This document shows positions 59,819-64,000 of a stretch of DNA of 64,000 bases, piece by piece (positions within the stretch are counted from its first letter, which is position 1; the number at the start of each line of letters is the position of its first letter). A program made the translations under genes and the position numbers. The notes under the pieces are model-generated. The model made no database searches. It saw only the letters and a program-made list of their open reading frames with translations, and was not told where the DNA came from. Source of the DNA: Herpetosiphon giganteus. GTDB lineage: Bacteria; Chloroflexota; Chloroflexia; Chloroflexales; Herpetosiphonaceae. The stretch spans positions 62,001-126,000 of the forward strand of contig NZ_JAFBCZ010000016.1 in the NCBI RefSeq assembly GCF_016907925.1. Reading direction: 5' to 3'.

Positions 59819-60865
59819 ATGACTCGTCAAAAAGTGTTAGTAACAGGCGGCGCTGGCTTCCTTGGGATTAACCTCTTGCGTTACCTTGATGCCAAAGGCT
59901 ACGACCTTATTTCATATGATTTTGCTGATTGGACGTATCCTGATCTCAAAGATCATATTACGATCATTAAGGACGATATTCGTAACGTTGCAGGGCTTGA
60001 TCGGGCCATGCAAGGGGTCGATTTCGTGGTGCATACTGCTGCTGCCTTGCCACTCTATTCAGCCGAGGATATTTTCTCGACCGATATTGATGGCACGCGC
60101 AATGTGCTTGATGTGGCCAAAAAACATGGCGTAAAACGGGTGGTTCACGTTTCATCAACCGCCGTCTATGGCATTCCCGACCATCACCCATTGGTTGAAA
60201 ATGACCGCTTGGATGGCGTTGGCCCGTATGGTAAAGCCAAAGTGATGGCTGAATATGTGGCCTTGGAACATCGCGCCAAGGGCATGGAAGTGGCAATTAT
60301 TCGGCCAAAATCGTTCATTGGGCCAGAACGGCTTGGCGTTTTCGCCTTGCTCTTCGATTGGGCGCTCGATGGCCACAACTTCCCGATGATTGGCAATGGC
60401 AAAAATCGCTATCAATTGCTTGATGTTGAAGATCTTTGCGATGCGATTTATTTGTCGATGACCTTGCCTGCTGAAGTTGCCAACGATACCTTCAACATTG
60501 GGGCCAAAGAATTCGCCACCATGAAGGAAGATTATCAAGCAGTGCTCGATTACGCTGGTCATGGCAAAAAGATTATTGGCTCGCCAGCAACTCCAGCAAT
60601 TTGGACGTTGCGCGCCTTGGAATTTTTGCGAGTTTCGCCGCTCTACAAGTGGGTTTATGAAACCGCCTCGAAAGATTCATTTGTTTCAATCGAGAAGGCC
60701 GAAACCCAACTTGGCTGGAAGCCAAAGTTCTCGAACCAAGATGCCTTGTTGCGCAACTTCAAGTGGTATATCGATAATCGCCACGCCTTTGCCAACGCTT
60801 CAGGGGTGACCCACCGCGTGCCATGGAAACAAGGCGCGATTGGTCTGCTCAAAAAAGCCTTCTAA
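59819..60865 (+). CDS. NAD-dependent epimerase/dehydratase
   Basis: A 348-residue extended SDR. The N-terminal Rossmann loop is VTGGAGFLGINLL. The catalytic set is VSSTAVYG with PYGKAK (YxxxK). The C-terminal part (RYQLLDVEDLCDAIYLS, TFNIGAKEF) is typical of sugar-nucleotide epimerases. The ATG at 59819 lies 11 bases after GAGG; the upstream ATG at 59792 lacks a signal. The substrate is probably a nucleotide sugar. A terminator and then the isoaspartyl peptidase gene follow. Confidence 0.88.
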   Translation: MTRQKVLVTGGAGFLGINLLRYLDAKGYDLISYDFADWTYPDLKDHITIIKDDIRNVAGLDRAMQGVDFVVHTAAALPLYSAEDIFSTDIDGTRNVLDVAKKHGVKRVVHVSSTAVYGIPDHHPLVENDRLDGVGPYGKAKVMAEYVALEHRAKGMEVAIIRPKSFIGPERLGVFALLFDWALDGHNFPMIGNGKNRYQLLDVEDLCDAIYLSMTLPAEVANDTFNIGAKEFATMKEDYQAVLDYAGHGKKIIGSPATPAIWTLRALEFLRVSPLYKWVYETASKDSFVSIEKAETQLGWKPKFSNQDALLRNFKWYIDNRHAFANASGVTHRVPWKQGAIGLLKKAF

Positions 60866-60869
60866 ACAT

Positions 60870-60908
60870 AAAACTACGCCTAGCGTATAATGCTGGGCGT
60901 AGTTTTTT
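60870..60908 (+). terminator. terminator with a TATAAT in its loop
   Basis: The 15-pair stem (60870-60884 with 60892-60906, one G-U pair) ends in six T. The loop and flank contain TATAAT (60886-60891), which may be the -10 box for the next gene. Confidence 0.8.
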
Positions 60909-60934
60909 AATTTAATTCGATTAACGAGGTATCT

Positions 60935-61837
60935 ATGCCCTTAGCAATTGCCGTTCACGGTGGCGCTGGCGATATTCCCGAATCATTGCGCCCAGACCAT
61001 GCCGCTGGAATCCAAGCAGCCTTGCGTGCAGGCAAAGCAGTGTTGCAAGCTGGTGGCACGGCGCTTGAGGCCGCAATCGCCGCAGTTATCGTCTTGGAAG
61101 ATTTGCCCGCCTTCAATGCTGGCTATGGCAGCGTGCTCAATCGCGAAGGCTTTGTCCAAATGGATGCTGGCTTGATGGATGGCACGAGCCTTGATGTTGG
61201 CGCGGTTGGCGCAATCGAGGGCATCAAAAATCCAATTTTGGCCGCTCAAGCGGTGTTAAAAACTCCGCATATTTTGTTTGCCAAGGCCGATGCTCAGGCG
61301 GTAGCGCGCGCGGCTGGGGTTGAGTTTGTTGATAACGCCAGCTTGATCACGCCTCGTCGCCATGCCCAGTGGGCCAGCGGCGACCGCGATTTTAAGGTTG
61401 ATTCGGGCAGCACTGATGCCGAAACGATTGCCGATACCGTAGGTGCGGTTGCGCTCGATGGCTTGGGCAATATTGCGGCGGCCACTTCAACTGGTGGCAT
61501 GAGTGGCAAGCCCTTGGGCCGCATCGGCGATTCGCCAATTCCTGGCGGTGGTTTTTATGCAGATAGCCATAGTGGAGGTTGCTCAACCACCGGCTGGGGC
61601 GAAACGATTGCGCGCGTGCTGCTGGCGCGGCGAGCGATCGAAAACCTCGAACGTGGTATGGATGTGCAAGCTGCTGCCGAGGCCGCAGTGGCCGTGTTGG
61701 GCCAACGGATCGAAGGCGGCGAGGGTGGCTTAATTTTGGTTGCCAGCAATGGCCACATCGGCGCAGCCTTCAACTCGCAACGCATGACCCACGCCTATTG
61801 GAATAATATCGACGATCAAGAACAGATCATTGCCTGA
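60935..61837 (+). CDS. isoaspartyl peptidase / L-asparaginase (plant-type, Ntn hydrolase)
   Basis: A 300-residue Ntn-hydrolase precursor of the IaaA type, which removes isoaspartyl residues from peptides and hydrolyses asparagine. VHGGAGDIP and NAGYGSVLNREG are in the alpha part. Autocleavage is expected before the threonine of DTVGAVALDGLG (about residue 168), and STGGMSGKPLGRIGDSPIPG provides substrate contacts. It is cytoplasmic. It lies 69 bases after the epimerase, with a terminator between them. Confidence 0.93.
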   Translation: MPLAIAVHGGAGDIPESLRPDHAAGIQAALRAGKAVLQAGGTALEAAIAAVIVLEDLPAFNAGYGSVLNREGFVQMDAGLMDGTSLDVGAVGAIEGIKNPILAAQAVLKTPHILFAKADAQAVARAAGVEFVDNASLITPRRHAQWASGDRDFKVDSGSTDAETIADTVGAVALDGLGNIAAATSTGGMSGKPLGRIGDSPIPGGGFYADSHSGGCSTTGWGETIARVLLARRAIENLERGMDVQAAAEAAVAVLGQRIEGGEGGLILVASNGHIGAAFNSQRMTHAYWNNIDDQEQIIA

Positions 61838-61904
61838 GTGCAATGAGTGGAGCTGAATTTGTTTATATGTAATAGTTCATTACATTAACCACCATGCCGC
61901 TTTT

Positions 61905-61962
61905 CCACCCTTCCGTCCCGCCAGCGGGAAACGCAGGGGGCTTTAATCCCCCTGCACCCCCT
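61905..61962. repeat. dispersed double-hairpin element, copy 2
   Basis: CCCGC (61917-61921) pairs with GCGGG (61924-61928), and GCAGGGGG (61933-61940) with CCCCCTGC (61948-61955). It is the reverse-oriented relative of 52850-52916. The rest of the 61838-62070 gap holds only a remnant GGTTGGGGTGAGGGG near 62046. Confidence 0.85.
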
Positions 61963-62070
61963 CAAGGACAATCTGCGACCAAACGCCATCCATTGATGAA
62001 CCTGCATATTTTATTTATGGTACTCAGTAGAAACGGCCCTTGTAAGGTTGGGGTGAGGGGCTATCTTCGG

Positions 62071-62529
62071 TTAAGCCTCAGATTCCTCGCGATACATCCG
62101 CTCTAAGGCCTCGACCGCTCGATTCATCAATACCAAAAATTGGGCTTGATCGCTGGGCGAAAGCCCACTCAACAACTGGGTAAAACGATCAAGATGGGCA
62201 TTGTGCATTTCGGCCAGCATGCGTGCGCCATCAGTGCTCAGCCGCAATAAAACCCGCCGACTATCAACCTGATCTTGTAGGCGTTCAAGCAAGCCACTGG
62301 CTTCAAGTTTGCGCGTCAGCACCGTCACCGAGGGCGGAGTCATGGCCAAGGCCTCGGCTAAATCCTTCATCGGCAAGCCTGGCTGGTTTTCCAAAATAAA
62401 CATGGCGCGTAAGTGTGAATGCGATAAGCCTAAATCATGAATTTTAGCGTAGGCTCCATCCATCGGCATGCGCTTGGTTCGGTCGATCAATTGAATGAAT
62501 TGTTGGGCATATTCACGGCTTGTTGTCAT
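62071..62529 (-). CDS. MarR family transcriptional regulator
   Basis: A 152-residue winged-helix regulator. HSHLRAMFILENQPGLPMKD is the first part of the DNA-binding domain, LAMTPPSVTVLTRKLEASG the recognition helix, and DQVDSRRVLLRLS the wing. It is divergent from an MDR-family oxidoreductase gene. A palindrome TTAGTTA-N3-TAACTAA lies between them, a probable operator. A weak TATAGT -10 lies close to the start, which lacks a strong ribosome binding site. Confidence 0.9.
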   Translation of the reverse strand: MTTSREYAQQFIQLIDRTKRMPMDGAYAKIHDLGLSHSHLRAMFILENQPGLPMKDLAEALAMTPPSVTVLTRKLEASGLLERLQDQVDSRRVLLRLSTDGARMLAEMHNAHLDRFTQLLSGLSPSDQAQFLVLMNRAVEALERMYREESEA

Positions 62530-62570
62530 GGTAGATCACTATATCTAACGGCTACATTGCCGCTTACAAT

Positions 62571-62587
62571 TTAGTTAAGTTAACTAA
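62571..62587. promoter_or_regulatory. candidate MarR operator
   Basis: TTAGTTA (62571-62577) and TAACTAA (62581-62587) form a perfect 7-base inverted repeat with a 3-base centre, in the 178-base gap between the MarR gene and the oxidoreductase gene. Confidence 0.6.
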
Positions 62588-62707
62588 CTATCTTGATCAT
62601 ACTGCAAAATAATCCAGCGTCAAGTAGCGAATTACAAGAATCGGGCGACCATTCAGGCCAAAACGCGGTATGATAGCAGCGCAAAGCCTAGAGAAGGATC
62701 TGGATTT

Positions 62708-63736
62708 ATGAGCGAACAACCAACCTTTGATCCGACGATTATTCGTACCAAAGCCTTGATTATTAGCGATTATAGCGGCGATTTGGCAAAACTTACGCTG
62801 GTTGAGCGCAATTTGCGTCCGCTCAAAGCGCATGAAGTGCTGGTCAAAGTTGCTGCTACGCCAATTAATCCCTCGGATATGATGTTTATAAATGGTAGCT
62901 ATGGTATCACAAAGCCGCTACCTGCGGTGCCAGGCTTTGAAGGTAGTGGCACAATTGTGAGCACTGGCGATCAATTATATAGCAAAGTGCTGCTCGGCAA
63001 GCGGGTTTCATTTGCCACCCAAGCTCCCGAAGACGATGGCGCGTGGGCCGATTATGTGATTGTGGCGGCCCGCCAATGCTTGCCCTTGGCCGAAAGCCTG
63101 AGTTTTGAGCAAGCAGCCTCGGCTATTGTCAATCCCGTTAGTGCTTGGGCATTGATTGATATTGCTCGCCAGCGCAACGCCAAAGCTGTGGTGCAAACCG
63201 CCGCCGCGAGCCAATTGGGCCGCATGCTCGTCCGTTTGGCTCAGCGCGAAAAATTAACCTTAATTAATATTGTACGTCGGGAAGCCCAAGTTGAATTATT
63301 GCAAGCACTTGGGGCTGAATATGTGCTGAATTCGAGCAGCCCTGATTTTGCTGAAGCGCTGAGCAAATTGTGCCACGAACAGCAGGCACATTTGGCTTTT
63401 GATGCAGTTGGCGGGGAATTAGTGGGGCAGGTCTTGAGCGCAATGCCCAAAGGCAGCACAATGATGGTTTATGGAGCCTTGGCCGATAGTGCATGCCAGA
63501 TCGATCCGCGTAGTTTAATTTTCGAAAATAAACATGTGACTGGATTTTGGCTAACCGATTGGATTGGCCAGATTAATCCATTGAATTTTGCGCGGATTAC
63601 CAAAAATGTGCAAAAATTGTTGCTTGATGAACTGACTTCAACGGTTCAAGGGCGCTTTAAGCTCCACGAAGCCCAAAACGCCCTTGAACTCTATCAAGCC
63701 AATATGACTGGCGGCAAGGTTTTGTTTACGCCCTAG
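62708..63736 (+). CDS. MDR-family NAD(P)-dependent oxidoreductase (quinone oxidoreductase-like)
   Basis: A 342-residue medium-chain dehydrogenase/reductase. AHEVLVKVAATPINPSDMMF and GITKPLPAVPGFEGSGTIV match the quinone-oxidoreductase/enoyl-reductase branch. Structural-zinc cysteines are absent. The cofactor loop AAASQLGRMLVRLA is a variant of AxxGxxG. It may reduce a quinone or 2-enal, a common target of MarR control. AAGGA precedes the ATG. Its end overlaps the convergent ABC permease gene by 4 bases. Confidence 0.87.
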   Translation: MSEQPTFDPTIIRTKALIISDYSGDLAKLTLVERNLRPLKAHEVLVKVAATPINPSDMMFINGSYGITKPLPAVPGFEGSGTIVSTGDQLYSKVLLGKRVSFATQAPEDDGAWADYVIVAARQCLPLAESLSFEQAASAIVNPVSAWALIDIARQRNAKAVVQTAAASQLGRMLVRLAQREKLTLINIVRREAQVELLQALGAEYVLNSSSPDFAEALSKLCHEQQAHLAFDAVGGELVGQVLSAMPKGSTMMVYGALADSACQIDPRSLIFENKHVTGFWLTDWIGQINPLNFARITKNVQKLLLDELTSTVQGRFKLHEAQNALELYQANMTGGKVLFTP

Positions 63737-64000
63737 TAAGCCGTGTTCATATCCAACAGGCCTTTTTCTTTGGCGCGATGTTCGGCGCGGCGCTGCAATG
63801 GAATTGAAATCACGGCCATCGCCACTGCTGAACCCAGCAAAATCAGCAACAAATTGCTGGTGCTCAATTGATTAAGCCCCGTGTTGTAGACAGGATTCTG
63901 CGCATCGACCCACAAGGCGCGGCGCATGCCCTCAAGCCAGTAGGTTAGCGGCACGGCGCGGGCAATTGCTTGCATCCAATTTGGCAGCACGGTAATTGGA
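63733..64000 (-). CDS. ABC-2 type transporter permease, C-terminal end (partial)
   Basis: The frame is open to the right edge and gives the last 88 residues. LPNWMQAIARAVPLTYWLEG and MRRALW are the characteristic segment before the last membrane helix of ABC-2 permeases. One helix follows (LLLILLGSAVAMAVISIPL), then a basic tail ending AEHRAKEKGLLDMNTAY. The substrate cannot be told from this fragment. Confidence 0.85.
   Translation of the reverse strand, partial: PITVLPNWMQAIARAVPLTYWLEGMRRALWVDAQNPVYNTGLNQLSTSNLLLILLGSAVAMAVISIPLQRRAEHRAKEKGLLDMNTAY

Overview
The window looks like ordinary chromosome from a filamentous member of the Chloroflexota, most probably Herpetosiphon or a close relative. 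This is an inference, not a database result. It rests on intermediate base composition, secreted CSLREA/beta-helix and FAEG-repeat proteins, a C-terminal LLPFVVR-type tail, KimA-like permeases and many intergenic short tandem repeats. I see no rRNA, tRNA, CRISPR array, prophage or insertion sequence. Both ends cut through genes.

Layout. 1-6153 (minus strand) is a surface-glycan cluster: heptose-type kinase, GT9 and GT4 glycosyltransferases, a methyltransferase, and a Wzt/Wzm ABC exporter, mostly overlapping and read toward the left edge. 6530-17326 holds an XRE/MmyB-like regulator, a 1476-residue secreted three-block beta-helix protein, a secreted M23 peptidase, a degenerate dihydrolipoamide acyltransferase, and an ECF sigma factor with its membrane partner. 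17760-26909 is mostly housekeeping: hydroxyacyl-CoA dehydrogenase, enoyl-CoA hydratase, guaB, an LCP protein, tsaD and mutM. 26968-31345 encodes two large exported proteins. 31483-38024 encodes two KimA-like APC permeases, a DUF456 protein and a subtilisin-TM-FHA fusion. 38072-47747 is a mixture of small metabolic and repair genes: endonuclease V, CbiX, an orphan DNA methyltransferase, a pteridine-reductase-like SDR, a DUF885 protein and a metallo-beta-lactamase-fold enzyme. 48354-50405 holds modA (with an extra molybdopterin-enzyme-like domain) and modB. 50402-64000 holds regulator/target pairs (MarR-SDR, TetR-P450, MarR-MDR), a DUF6745 pair, pyrE, a second phosphoribosyltransferase, a Crp/Fnr regulator, an epimerase, an isoaspartyl peptidase and the end of an ABC-2 permease.

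The most unusual signals lie between genes. At least four families of 7-base tandem repeats (AGARCAN, NATAGCC, TTCATNN, GGGNCAG types), a 9-base family (CACGAAGAG) and a GCAGAG family fill most of the long gaps, often as inverted pairs that can act as terminators. Two further dispersed GC-rich hairpin elements occur in several copies, and one shows compensatory changes between copies. Candidate operators were found by eye at three regulator/target gene pairs and inside one permease promoter.
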